Assembly: GCA_963851245.1 (NCBI GenBank)
Contig: CAWKOH010000001.1
Coordinates: forward strand, 62,001-126,000
Direction: 5' to 3'
From: CAWKOH01 sp963851245
GTDB lineage: Bacteria; Actinomycetota; Acidimicrobiia; Acidimicrobiales; Palsa-688
DNA length: 64,000 nucleotides
Position numbers and translations under genes: made by a program. This document shows, one piece after another, positions 32,885 through 41,488 of the stretch. How positions within the stretch are numbered: the first letter of the stretch is position 1; the number at the start of each line of letters is the position of its first letter. The notes under the pieces were generated by a model. It was not told where the DNA came from. It saw nothing but the letters and a program-made list of their open reading frames with translations, and made no database searches.

Positions 32885-35455
32885 ATGTCGCTGCCCGTCC
32901 CGAAGAAACCGTCGTTGGACGGCCTCGAAGACAAGTGGGCCGCACGCTGGGAGGCGGACGGAACCTACCGATTCGACCGCGTCGCCGGTCGCGACCAGGT
33001 CTTCTCGATCGACACTCCGCCTCCCACGGTCAGCGGGTCACTGCACGTGGGCCACGTGTTTTCCTTCACCCACACCGACACCATCGCCCGATACAAGCGG
33101 ATGCGAGGCTTCGACGTCTTCTACCCCATGGGTTGGGACGACAACGGGCTGGCCACGGAGCGGCGGGTTCAGAACTACTACGGCGTCCGATGCGATCCGT
33201 CCCTGCCGTACCAGCACGGGTTCCGCCCGCCGGCCGAGGGCGGTCTGGGCAAGGATCAGCGGGCGGTGGCGGTCTCGCGGCCGAACTTCGTAGAGTTGTG
33301 TGAAAGGCTGGTGGCCCAGGACGAGAGGGCCTTCGAGACCCTCTTCAAGCACCTCGGGCTCTCCGTCGACTGGACCCACCACTACACCACCATCGGCGAA
33401 GGAGCCCGTCGGGCCTCCCAGAGAGCCTTTCTCCGGCTGCTCGCGCGGGGCGAGGCCTACACCGCCGACGCCCCCACCTTGTGGGACGTCGACTTCCGAA
33501 CGGCCGTGGCGCAAGCGGAACTGGAGGACCGCGATCGGGCGGGGACCTATCACCAACTGGTCTTCCACGGACCGGACGGGTCCGATCTGCTGATCGACAC
33601 CACCAGGCCGGAGCTGCTGCCGGCCTGCGTGGCCCTGGTCGCCCATCCGGACGATTCCCGCTTCTCGGGGTTGATCGGGTCCACGGCCCGGACCCCCTTG
33701 TTCGGCGTAGAGGTCCCGGTGGTCACCCACCACCTGGCGCAGCCTGACAAAGGGACGGGCATGGCGATGATCTGCACCTTCGGCGACGTCACGGACGTGC
33801 TCTGGTGGCGGGAACTGGGCTTGCCAACCCGTTCCGTCGTCGGACGCGACGGGCGCCTCGTCGCCAACCCGCCTGCTGCGTTTGGTCCTGAGGCCGCGGC
33901 TCTCTACGAGTCCGAGCTCTCGGGCCGGACCATAAAGCAGGCGCAGGATCGCATCGTCGAGCTGCTCACCTCCTCGGGTGAGATACGGGGGGAACCGTGG
34001 CCCGTCCGGCACTCGGTGAAGTTCTACGAGCGGGGGGAACGACCACTGGAAATCGTGACCAGCCGGCAATGGTTCTTCCGCACCTTGGCGCACCGCGACG
34101 CCCTCTTGACGCGGGGCCGGCAACTTCGGTGGCATCCGCCTTTCATGGCGGCCCGCTACGCCAACTGGGTCGAAGGGCTCAACTCCGACTGGCTCATCAG
34201 CCGTCAGCGCTTCTTCGGCGTTCCCTTCCCTGTGTGGTACCGGCTCGGGCCCGACGGTGAGCCCGACTACGCCGACCCGTTGCTACCCGACGAAGCGGAC
34301 CTCCCCGTCGACCCCAGCGCCGACACGCCGGCCGGTTACGACGAGGACCAAAGGGGCCGGCCCGGCGGGTTCATCGCCGATCCGGATGTCATGGACACGT
34401 GGGCCACTTCCTCACTGACACCCCAGATCGCCGGCAAGTGGGTCGACGATCCCGACCTGTTCGCCCGGGTGTGGCCCATGGACCTGCGCCCCCAGGCCCA
34501 CGACATCATCAGGACCTGGCTGTTCGCCACCATCGTCCGATCGCACCTCGAGTTTCAGTCGCTGCCCTGGAGCAACGCCGCCATCTCGGGTTGGATACTC
34601 GACCCGGACCGCAAGAAGATGACCAAGTCGAAGGGCAACGTGGTCACGCCCATGGGGCTCCTCGAGCAGTACGGGACCGACGCGGTCCGCTACTGGGCGG
34701 CGAGTGGCCGGCCCGGGGCCGACATCTTGTTCGAGGATGGCCAGATGCGCATCGGGCGGAAGTTGGCCATCAAGATCCTGAACGCCTCCCGGTTCGTCCT
34801 GGAAGCGGGTCCGGTGAGAGAGTCGGAGCTCGCAGGATCGGCTGAAATCACCGAGCCGATCGACCGGGCCCTGGTCGCGGCGTTGGGCCGGTTGGTCGAA
34901 GAGGTGACAGTGGCTTTCGAGGGCTACGACTACGCCCGGGCCCTGGAGAAAACCGAGGCCTTCTTCTGGGCCTTCTGCGACGACTACCTCGAGCTGGTCA
35001 AGAACCGGGCTTACGGCAGCCTCGGCGAAGAGCTGGCGGAGTCGGCGCGCCGCGCCCTCCGCCTCACTCTGTCGGTGCTGCTGCGCCTGTTCGCACCCAT
35101 CCTGCCCTTCGTCACCGAGGAGGTCTGGTCGTGGTGGCACGACGGGGGGTCGATCCACCGCCAGTCGTGGCCCGCGGCCGCCGACTACCAGGGGACCGCG
35201 GGTGAACCGGAGCTACTCGACGCCGTCGGTACCCTGCTCGGGGACATCCGCAAGGTCAAGACGGAAGCGGGGGTGTCCCTCCGGGCCCCGGTGGCGGCGG
35301 CCACCGTGTCCGCGTCGCCGGACGAATTGGGCCTTCTGCAGTCGGCGGCCGACGACCTGCGCCAAGCCGGTGTGATCACCGAGCTCCGCTTCGAACCAGC
35401 CGGACCGGACGCCACCATGTCCGTCGACGTCCAGCTGGCCGAACAATCTGCTTGA
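32885..35455 (+). CDS. valS: Valyl-tRNA synthetase
   Basis: An 856-residue class I synthetase. PPPTVSGSLHVGHVFSFTH contains the HIGH motif, a large editing domain with DTTRPELLPACVALVAHPDD follows, and KKMTKSKGNVVTP is the KMSKS loop with threonine in third place. The anticodon-binding domain includes RAYGSLGEELAESARRAL. The protein resembles the archaeal-like or alpha-proteobacterial ValRS form by its missing long C-terminal coiled coil; its tail ends soon after the anticodon domain. ATG 32885 gives the expected N terminus. Confidence 0.93.
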   Translation: MSLPVPKKPSLDGLEDKWAARWEADGTYRFDRVAGRDQVFSIDTPPPTVSGSLHVGHVFSFTHTDTIARYKRMRGFDVFYPMGWDDNGLATERRVQNYYGVRCDPSLPYQHGFRPPAEGGLGKDQRAVAVSRPNFVELCERLVAQDERAFETLFKHLGLSVDWTHHYTTIGEGARRASQRAFLRLLARGEAYTADAPTLWDVDFRTAVAQAELEDRDRAGTYHQLVFHGPDGSDLLIDTTRPELLPACVALVAHPDDSRFSGLIGSTARTPLFGVEVPVVTHHLAQPDKGTGMAMICTFGDVTDVLWWRELGLPTRSVVGRDGRLVANPPAAFGPEAAALYESELSGRTIKQAQDRIVELLTSSGEIRGEPWPVRHSVKFYERGERPLEIVTSRQWFFRTLAHRDALLTRGRQLRWHPPFMAARYANWVEGLNSDWLISRQRFFGVPFPVWYRLGPDGEPDYADPLLPDEADLPVDPSADTPAGYDEDQRGRPGGFIADPDVMDTWATSSLTPQIAGKWVDDPDLFARVWPMDLRPQAHDIIRTWLFATIVRSHLEFQSLPWSNAAISGWILDPDRKKMTKSKGNVVTPMGLLEQYGTDAVRYWAASGRPGADILFEDGQMRIGRKLAIKILNASRFVLEAGPVRESELAGSAEITEPIDRALVAALGRLVEEVTVAFEGYDYARALEKTEAFFWAFCDDYLELVKNRAYGSLGEELAESARRALRLTLSVLLRLFAPILPFVTEEVWSWWHDGGSIHRQSWPAAADYQGTAGEPELLDAVGTLLGDIRKVKTEAGVSLRAPVAAATVSASPDELGLLQSAADDLRQAGVITELRFEPAGPDATMSVDVQLAEQSA

Positions 35456-35506
35456 TACGCCCGGAGCGCACAATTCAGGGAGGTGCGACCCGAGGAGCGG
35501 CCCGCC

Positions 35507-35512
35507 TATGGT
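35507..35512 (+). promoter_or_regulatory. Candidate -10 box, leaderless start of the MaoC gene
   Basis: TATGGT followed by six bases and ATG 35519; this supports that start over GTG 35483. Confidence 0.5.
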
Positions 35513-35518
35513 CGCGCC

Positions 35519-36370
35519 ATGCCGATCAATCCTGATGCCGTCGGGTACACGAGCGATCCCAGCGTGGCCAGCTGGAACTCGAAGGACTGCCTGCTGTACG
35601 CCTTGGGAGTCGGGGCCGGCGTCCTGGACCCGACGGGATTCGAGCTCGAGTTCACGACGGAAAACAGTCAAGACGTGACCCAGAGGGTCCTGCCGACGTT
35701 CCCCGTCGTCGTGCCGGGCGGGGCCGGGGGCTTCAGCCGGATCGGCACGTTCAACCCGGCCATGCTGGTGCACGGCGAACAATCGGTTGAGCTCCATGCT
35801 CCCCTTCCGGTCGAGGGCTCGGTCAGTTCGGTCACGACCATCATCGGGATCTACGACAAGGGGTCCGGCGCGGTGGTTGCGTCGAGGACCGACGCCACCG
35901 ACAAATCGACCGGCCAACTCCTGTGGACCACCAACAACTCCGCTTTCATCAGGGGCGAGGGAGGATGGGGAGGCGACCGCGGCCCGTCCGGGGCGGTCGC
36001 GTTTCCCGATCGGGCCCCCGACCACACCGTCTCCTATGTCACCCGCCCCGATCAAGCCCTTTTGTACCGGCTGAACGGTGATCGCAACCCTCTCCACTCC
36101 GATCCCAAGTTCGCAGCCATGGGCGGGTTCGATCGGCCCATCCTGCACGGCCTGTGCAGCTTCGGGTTCACGGGCCGGGCTCTGCTGCACGCCGTGTGCG
36201 GCTCCGATCCCGACCGCTTCGCTTCGATGTCGGCCCGGTTCTCGAAGCCCGTGTACCCGGGCGAGGAACTGACCGTCTCGATATGGGACGCCGGGAACGG
36301 CGAGGCCCTCTTCCGCACCTCCACCCCGTCCGGAGTGGTGATGGACGCGGGGCGCCTCAGTTATCGGTAG
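35519..36370 (+). CDS. MaoC family enoyl-CoA hydratase (hydratase 2-like)
   Basis: A 283-residue two-domain hotdog protein. The C-terminal domain contains YRLNGDRNPLHSDPKFAAMGGF, the hydratase 2 motif with catalytic aspartate and histidine, followed by PILHGLCSFGFTGRALL. The N-terminal domain is a degenerate hotdog, as in the hydratase part of peroxisomal MFE-2. It hydrates trans-2-enoyl-CoA to (R)-3-hydroxyacyl-CoA. It ends 14 nt into the convergent BFN gene. Confidence 0.88.
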   Translation: MPINPDAVGYTSDPSVASWNSKDCLLYALGVGAGVLDPTGFELEFTTENSQDVTQRVLPTFPVVVPGGAGGFSRIGTFNPAMLVHGEQSVELHAPLPVEGSVSSVTTIIGIYDKGSGAVVASRTDATDKSTGQLLWTTNNSAFIRGEGGWGGDRGPSGAVAFPDRAPDHTVSYVTRPDQALLYRLNGDRNPLHSDPKFAAMGGFDRPILHGLCSFGFTGRALLHAVCGSDPDRFASMSARFSKPVYPGEELTVSIWDAGNGEALFRTSTPSGVVMDAGRLSYR

Positions 36371-36797
36371 TCCTGACCGCCATCGCGGACAGCACCGCCT
36401 CGGCGGCGTAGATCTCCGCCCCGTGAGCACGCAGGGCCAGGGCGATGGCGTCAGAAGGCCGGGCGGACAGGACCCGGCGGTCGCCGTCCACGTCGAACTC
36501 GATGGTGGCGTAGAAGTGGCGGTGCTCTTCCACCTCGGTGATCACGGCCCGGTCGAGGCGGGCATTCAGGAGGCCTAGGGCCGATACGAACAGGTCCCAT
36601 GTAGACGGTCGCCTCTGGACGGCCCCGGTCCAGGCGGCCTGAATGGCGCGCGCCTCCGGCTGGCCTATGACGATGGGAACGCTTCGATGCGGATCGGCGT
36701 CCTCCCGCAGAGTGACCAGGCCCGCCTCCTGCCCCGGCGCCGCGGCCACGGCGACCCGAACGTCGGAAATCGAGACCTTCGAGAGACCATCAGCCAC
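36357..36797 (-). CDS. Bifunctional nuclease family protein (DUF151/BFN)
   Basis: A 146-residue protein with the BFN domain: VPIVIGQPEARAIQAAWTG, VEEHRHFYATIEFDVDGDRR and SARPSDAIALALRAHGAEIYAAE are the three conserved blocks. Plant members have weak RNase and DNase activity; bacterial functions are unclear. The start overlaps the ComF-like gene by 8 nt. Confidence 0.85.
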   Translation of the reverse strand: MADGLSKVSISDVRVAVAAAPGQEAGLVTLREDADPHRSVPIVIGQPEARAIQAAWTGAVQRRPSTWDLFVSALGLLNARLDRAVITEVEEHRHFYATIEFDVDGDRRVLSARPSDAIALALRAHGAEIYAAEAVLSAMAVRTTDN

Positions 36798-37482
36798 GGC
36801 ACGAACATACGCGGCCGCTTGACCGGGATCGCACCGAGTTGTCCTGGCTCACCCCGGTTGACGGTGGCCGGGTCAGCACCAAGCCGGCGGCCTCGACCGC
36901 GCCCGCCCGTCGAAGGGCTCGCGCCACCTCCTGAATGGTGCTGCCCTCCGTCATCACATCGTCGAACACCAAAACCCGCGCTCCGTCCACCGCGGCCGGG
37001 TCGATCACCGAGAGGGCCCGACGAAGGGGCCCGGCCGCGATCGCCTGTCGCTGCGCCCACGGGAGGCCCCGCATGGCAGGGGTCTCGTAGCGCTTGACGA
37101 TGACCCGGCCGCCGATTTGCCAGTCGCCTCTCGACATATTCTCCAAACTGACCAGGATGTCGCCCACCGGATCCCACGCCCGCCGGCCCCCGGGGCCGAC
37201 GTAGGAGGGGACACCGACGATGAGATCGAACTCTTCGAACCAGGTCGCGTTACGGGCCAGGTGCGAGGCGACCATCCGGGCGAACACGCCGCTCCAAACC
37301 CGTTCGCCCCGGTACTTGTAGCGCACGATGGCTCGCCGCAGGGCACCCGAGTGGACACCGAGCGGAAATACCACGCTGAACGAACGATCGGCCCTCGAGC
37401 ACCACCGGTTGGTGCAGGGACCGGGCCCGTTGGTGAGTTGCCCGCACACGGGGCAGCTCAAGGGCCGCAATTGCCCGGCCAT
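36790..37482 (-). CDS. ComF-like phosphoribosyltransferase family protein
   Basis: A 230-residue protein. The N-terminal SCPVCGQLTNGPGPCTNRWC is a four-cysteine zinc ribbon, and RVLVFDDVMTEGSTIQEVAR is the PRPP-binding loop of a type I phosphoribosyltransferase. IVRYKYRGERVWSG matches the ComF linker. ComF proteins act in DNA uptake or recombination, but no competence genes are visible here. The C-terminal tail is basic and poorly conserved. Confidence 0.8.
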   Translation of the reverse strand: MAGQLRPLSCPVCGQLTNGPGPCTNRWCSRADRSFSVVFPLGVHSGALRRAIVRYKYRGERVWSGVFARMVASHLARNATWFEEFDLIVGVPSYVGPGGRRAWDPVGDILVSLENMSRGDWQIGGRVIVKRYETPAMRGLPWAQRQAIAAGPLRRALSVIDPAAVDGARVLVFDDVMTEGSTIQEVARALRRAGAVEAAGLVLTRPPSTGVSQDNSVRSRSSGRVCSCRG

Positions 37483-37603
37483 CGCTCGATCGTCACTCGC
37501 CTCCCCACGGGACCTCCCTGCGCCGCTGACAGCCTTCTATGGCTCGGCGGGGCGCCGGGCAAGCCGCCCTTACTGTACCTGGAGGAACCCCCGGACGCGG
37601 CGG

Positions 37604-38302
37604 TCAGATGAGTCCCTCGCGAACCACGATCGCGATGGCGTGGCAGCGGTTGCGAGCCTCCAGCCTGGTCATGATCTTGGCCAGCACCCCTTTGATGGTG
37701 CTCTCTGAGTAGGCAAGCTGCTCGGCGATGTCGGTGGTGTCGTAGCCGTCGGCGACGAGGCGCAGGACTTCGGTCTCCCGAGCCCCGAGCCGCCGCTCGG
37801 TGAGCGTCGAGACGGTTCCATTCTGGCGGCGGTCAGTCAGATCGATCACGGGCGGAGGCTCGCTCTCCATGTGGGCCTGGACCACTGCCGCCTTCTTCAG
37901 CAGGCCTTCCGGCAGACAGCAGCCCGACTGGTCCGCCTCGCGAAGGCACTCGGTGAGCCGGGCCGAGGTGGCATCCACGCGACGAAGGAAGCTGGTGACG
38001 CCGGCCGCGGTAGCGCCGACGACCCCGGCCTCGTCGAAGTGGGCTGCGACGAGCACGACCCTCGGAATGCCGTCCCGCTGTATGGTCCGTACGACTCGTG
38101 CGACCGCCTCGTCGGCAGATTCGGCCACGACCAAAGCGACCCGCGCCCGGGCCAGGTCCGCCGGACCAACCAGCTCGATGGCGGGCTGGTTGACCAGCTG
38201 CGCCTTGGCCCCTGCCGCTGACAACGGATCCGATGCATAGATGAATACCGGTGTGCGCCCTCTCACGTGATTGACGGTACGATTCTCGGCCCTCAGGCGC
38301 AT
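37604..38302 (-). CDS. LuxR-type response regulator with degenerate receiver
   Basis: A 232-residue protein. The C-terminal helix-turn-helix (LGARETEVLRLVADGYDTTD, LAYSESTIKGVLAKIMTRLE) is a clear NarL/LuxR domain. The N-terminal 120 residues have the strands of a receiver but no acidic pair after the first strand and no phospho-accepting aspartate at the end of the third (ARVALVVAESADEAVAR), so it is probably not phosphorylated. No kinase gene is adjacent. It is divergent from ppa with a 140-bp gap. Confidence 0.8.
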   Translation of the reverse strand: MRLRAENRTVNHVRGRTPVFIYASDPLSAAGAKAQLVNQPAIELVGPADLARARVALVVAESADEAVARVVRTIQRDGIPRVVLVAAHFDEAGVVGATAAGVTSFLRRVDATSARLTECLREADQSGCCLPEGLLKKAAVVQAHMESEPPPVIDLTDRRQNGTVSTLTERRLGARETEVLRLVADGYDTTDIAEQLAYSESTIKGVLAKIMTRLEARNRCHAIAIVVREGLI

Positions 38303-38430
38303 CAGTACCCACTACGTAATTTTCACCGAACGTGGCCTCAAAAGCCTTGCCACTCGGTGTTTTACATGGAGTCTCGTCGCAGGAACGGGTGCGGACAGTG
38401 AGTGACAAGCGGCACACCCGGGTCAAGTGG

Positions 38431-38436
38431 TACTAA
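38431..38436 (+). promoter_or_regulatory. Candidate -10 box, leaderless start of ppa
   Basis: TACTAA followed by six bases and ATG 38443. Confidence 0.5.
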
Positions 38437-38442
38437 CGGCCC

Positions 38443-38931
38443 ATGCAAATCGAGGTCGTAGTCGAAATCCCCAAAGGCACCCGCAACAAGTACGAAGCGG
38501 ATGAGTCCGGGACCATCTGGCTCGACCGCATGCTCTTCACCGCCACCCGCTATCCCGAGGACTACGGCTACGTGCCGGAGACCCTGGCCGAGGACGGCGA
38601 CCCGATGGACGCCCTGGTTATCGTCGAAGAACCCACCTTCCCCGGGTGCCATATCCACGCCCGACCGGTAGGCATGTTCCTGATGCGTGACGAGGAAGGC
38701 GCAGACGCCAAGCTGCTTTGCGTCCCGGCGAGTGACCCAAGGTGGAGCGGCGTGGGGGAACTCGCCGACCTTCCTGAATTCGAGCTTCGGGAGATCGCGC
38801 ACTTCTTCGGGATCTACAAGGACCTGGAACCGGGCAAGCTGACCGAGCTCAACGGCTGGCGGGACCGGGGCGAGGCCGAATCGGCCTTAGCGGATGCCCG
38901 GCGGCGCTTCGAGAACGACCCGCCGCGGTAG
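38443..38931 (+). CDS. ppa: Inorganic pyrophosphatase, family I
   Basis: A 162-residue soluble enzyme with the expected actinobacterial length. AEDGDPMDALVIV is the metal-binding signature with three aspartates, KYEADESGTIWLDR and YPEDYGYVPET are the flanking active-site strands. It hydrolyses pyrophosphate from biosynthetic reactions using Mg2+. Confidence 0.95.
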   Translation: MQIEVVVEIPKGTRNKYEADESGTIWLDRMLFTATRYPEDYGYVPETLAEDGDPMDALVIVEEPTFPGCHIHARPVGMFLMRDEEGADAKLLCVPASDPRWSGVGELADLPEFELREIAHFFGIYKDLEPGKLTELNGWRDRGEAESALADARRRFENDPPR

Positions 38932-38953
38932 TCAGGCCATAACCCCTCTGCCT

Positions 38954-40351
38954 TCAGGCCAATACCTCTTCAAAGCCGGCAGCCAGGCAGTCGAGCAAGG
39001 TCCCCGTGTCGGGTGTGGCCGCCGGATCCATGTTGACCCCGACGTGCACGCTCTCGCCGTAGCTGAGCAGTGTCACGTTCAGCCCGGCTCCCTCCCGGGG
39101 ACCGAAGGGGACCATCCGCTCGAGGCGGGCCCCCGCCAGATACAGGTCCACGGGCGGACCGGGAACGTTCGACGCCACCACATCGACGGCGCGCAGAGCC
39201 CGGGCCACCAGGCGCGGCACCCCGGGTATCCCCAACCCAAGACCGGTGGCCTCGTCCAGCAATCCGTACACAGGCCGGCCGCGGGCGTGGCCGGAGACCT
39301 CGTGCAGCAGCCGGATGCGCTCGATCGGATCGGCCAGCCTCAACGGGCCGCGAACCAGGACTCCGAGCACCTGGTTGCGCATGTCGGCACCAGATTCGTC
39401 CGACCGGGTGCTGACCGGCATGGCCAGTCGCACGGAAGTCTGGTTCGACCCGTGCTTGTGGTGGTAGGCACCCAAGCCCCCGAGCACGCCGGCGAGAAAG
39501 GCGTCGTTGACCGTGCCCCCGGCGTGGCGGGCGGCCCGCCGTAAGCCGTCCAGGGGGAGGTCGATGGCGGCCAAACGGACCCCTGCCGAGCGCCGGCTCA
39601 TGAGGCGGCCACCACGGCGTGGCGCGACCTGCTCTCGCAGGGTTCGGACCACGTCGTTGGTGGTGGCGGCCGGGGGTCCGGGATCGCGTACGGCCTGCCC
39701 CAGGACCTGGGCCGCCCAGGGGAGCACCCGGCCGAGGATCGCGGCACTGTGCCGGGCGCCGAATTCGAGGTCCTGCGCCAGCCGAGCGCTATCGGTGGGC
39801 GGCGCCACCGGCTCGAGAAGCGGCGGTTCGGCAAGTGGAGCGGAAGGTTGCCGTTCGAGGTCGAACAGCTCCAGCGCCAGTCTCACCCCGCCTAGACCGT
39901 CCGTATAGCTGTGGTGCAACTCGAGGATCAGGCCATGGGTCGTCCCTGCCTCGCCCACCACGAATGACACCCTCCATGGCGGCCTATCCGGGTCGAAGGG
40001 TTCGGTCGCCATGGCGCCGGCGACGACAAACAAGTCGCCCGGCGTACCAGGCCCGGGAATGGCGACATCCCGCAGGTGATTGGCGACCCGAAAATCGGGA
40101 TCGACCTCCCAACAGGGCGGAACCATCGGCAAGGGTCCCGCCACCACCCGGTCGCGCAGCCGTGGGATGCGAGCCGACACTAGCTCCAGGCGGTCCCGCA
40201 CCTTGGCTCGGTCGGGCTCGCGGTCGAGGGATATGACCAACCTCATGGTCGACCGGTAGGTAGGATCGAGCCGCTCGAGGCCCCAGATCATCGCCTCGAG
40301 ATCGGACATCCGATCGCCGAAGCGGTACTCCGCGGGAACTTCCTTAGACAT
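38954..40351 (-). CDS. Wax ester synthase/diacylglycerol acyltransferase (WS/DGAT)
   Basis: A 465-residue acyltransferase. LELHHSYTDGLGG is the HHXXXDG catalytic motif, and NVPGPPVDLYLAGARL the second family motif. DPTYRSTMRLVI replaces the usual N-terminal block with variations. WS/DGATs use acyl-CoA to make triacylglycerol or wax esters at lipid droplets. The gene lies 6 nt after an acyl carrier protein gene, an unusual partner for this family. Confidence 0.88.
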   Translation of the reverse strand: MSKEVPAEYRFGDRMSDLEAMIWGLERLDPTYRSTMRLVISLDREPDRAKVRDRLELVSARIPRLRDRVVAGPLPMVPPCWEVDPDFRVANHLRDVAIPGPGTPGDLFVVAGAMATEPFDPDRPPWRVSFVVGEAGTTHGLILELHHSYTDGLGGVRLALELFDLERQPSAPLAEPPLLEPVAPPTDSARLAQDLEFGARHSAAILGRVLPWAAQVLGQAVRDPGPPAATTNDVVRTLREQVAPRRGGRLMSRRSAGVRLAAIDLPLDGLRRAARHAGGTVNDAFLAGVLGGLGAYHHKHGSNQTSVRLAMPVSTRSDESGADMRNQVLGVLVRGPLRLADPIERIRLLHEVSGHARGRPVYGLLDEATGLGLGIPGVPRLVARALRAVDVVASNVPGPPVDLYLAGARLERMVPFGPREGAGLNVTLLSYGESVHVGVNMDPAATPDTGTLLDCLAAGFEEVLA

Positions 40352-40357
40352 CAGCCG

Positions 40358-40615
40358 TCAGGCGGCCGGGGACACACCGGCGAGGTCGGCGACGATGTCG
40401 AAGGCCTGCCCGACAGTGACGAGCTGCTCGGGATCGACATCGGGGATCTTGATCGAGAAAGCGTCGTTCAGGGCCAGAGTTATCTCAACTACCGCCAGGC
40501 TGTCGGCATCGAGGTCCTCCCGCCACCTGGACTCGACGTTGACTTCATTCGGTTCGATGTCCAGAACCTCGGCCACGCAGCCCTGAAAGGTATTGAACGC
40601 TTCTCCTCGATCCAT
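40358..40615 (-). CDS. acpP: Acyl carrier protein
   Basis: An 85-residue acidic protein. REDLDADSLAVVEITLALND has the DSL motif whose serine takes the phosphopantetheine arm. It is the first gene of a two-gene unit with WS/DGAT and is divergent from the inhA-fabG-fabZ operon, so it may be the main FAS II carrier. ATG 40615 is preceded by a G-rich stretch and by TACCTT (40623-40628) seven bases upstream. Confidence 0.9.
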   Translation of the reverse strand: MDRGEAFNTFQGCVAEVLDIEPNEVNVESRWREDLDADSLAVVEITLALNDAFSIKIPDVDPEQLVTVGQAFDIVADLAGVSPAA

Positions 40616-40671
40616 CCCCCCAAAGGTATCCGGTCCCCGCCTTCGCCCCCTAGTTCAACCTGCTATCCCCC

Positions 40672-40689
40672 CCGGTCCAAACAGACCGG
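40672..40689. promoter_or_regulatory. Palindrome between acpP and inhA
   Basis: CCGGTC-CAAACA-GACCGG, perfect 6-bp arms with a 6-bp centre. It lies 4 bp upstream of TATGGT (40694-40699), the probable -10 box of inhA, and 57 bp before acpP. A candidate operator for a regulator of the fatty acid cluster. Confidence 0.55.
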
Positions 40690-40693
40690 CGCC

Positions 40694-40699
40694 TATGGT
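40694..40699 (+). promoter_or_regulatory. Candidate -10 box for inhA
   Basis: TATGGT followed by eight bases and GTG 40708; a leaderless or near-leaderless mRNA is predicted. Confidence 0.5.
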
Positions 40700-40707
40700 A
40701 ACTGTCC

Positions 40708-41484
40708 GTGACCGGAATCCTCGAGGGAAAACGCATCCTGGTAACTGGCGTGCTCACCGACGATTCGCTCGCTTACGCGGTGGCGGAGGTGGCCCAGAAA
40801 GAGGGGGCCGAAATCGTCCTCACCGGCGCCGGCCGCGGGCTGTCCTTGACGCGTCGGGTGGCCCGGCACCTTCCGGCCCCACCCGACGTGCTCGAGCTGG
40901 ACGTGACGGTGCCCGATCACGTCGACGCCGTGGCCGACGACCTGCGTTCTCGCTGGGGTGGGCTCGATGGCGCCCTGCACTCGATCGGCTTCGCGCCTCC
41001 TACCTGTCTCGGCGGGGGTTTTCTCGAGGCTGGGTGGGACGACGTCAAGGTCGCGATCGAGGTATCGGCGTACTCCCTGAAGCTGCTGGCGACCGGGATC
41101 CGCCCGTTGCTGCAAGCGGCCGGAGGGGGGTCGATAGTCGGCCTGGACTTCGATGCCACCGTCGCCTGGCCCGGTTATGACTGGATGGGAGTGGCCAAGG
41201 CGGCACTGGAGTCCACATCGCGCTACCTGGCCCGAGATCTGGGTCCGGACCGGATCCGGGTGAACCTGGTGGCCGCCGGGCCGATCAAGACCATGGCAGC
41301 CAGATCGATTCCCGGATTCAATCTTTTCGAGGATGCCTGGGACGGGCGGGCCCCGCTCGGATGGAGTGTCACCGATCCCACGCCCGTGGCCCGGGCCTGC
41401 GTCGCTCTTCTGTCCGATTGGTTCCCCGCGACGACCGGCGAGATGGTGCACGTGGACGGCGGCTTCCACGCCGTGGGGGTCTGA
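40708..41484 (+). CDS. inhA: Enoyl-ACP reductase, InhA-like
   Basis: A 258-residue SDR of the FabI/InhA group. GKRILVTGVLTDDSLAYAVA binds NADH, LHSIGFAPPT is the conserved loop, and GYDWMGVAKAALEST has the catalytic tyrosine and lysine aligned with InhA Tyr158 and Lys165. VNLVAAGPIKTMAA and DWFPATTGEMVHVDGG closely match mycobacterial InhA. It does the last step of fatty acid elongation. Isoniazid-target orthology suggests similar inhibitor binding but this is not tested by sequence. Confidence 0.93.
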   Translation: MTGILEGKRILVTGVLTDDSLAYAVAEVAQKEGAEIVLTGAGRGLSLTRRVARHLPAPPDVLELDVTVPDHVDAVADDLRSRWGGLDGALHSIGFAPPTCLGGGFLEAGWDDVKVAIEVSAYSLKLLATGIRPLLQAAGGGSIVGLDFDATVAWPGYDWMGVAKAALESTSRYLARDLGPDRIRVNLVAAGPIKTMAARSIPGFNLFEDAWDGRAPLGWSVTDPTPVARACVALLSDWFPATTGEMVHVDGGFHAVGV

Positions 41485-41488
41485 ACCG

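Noticed and set aside
32864..32885. T-box riboswitch for cysS or valS
   Set aside because: The intergenic gap is 20 bp, too short for any leader.
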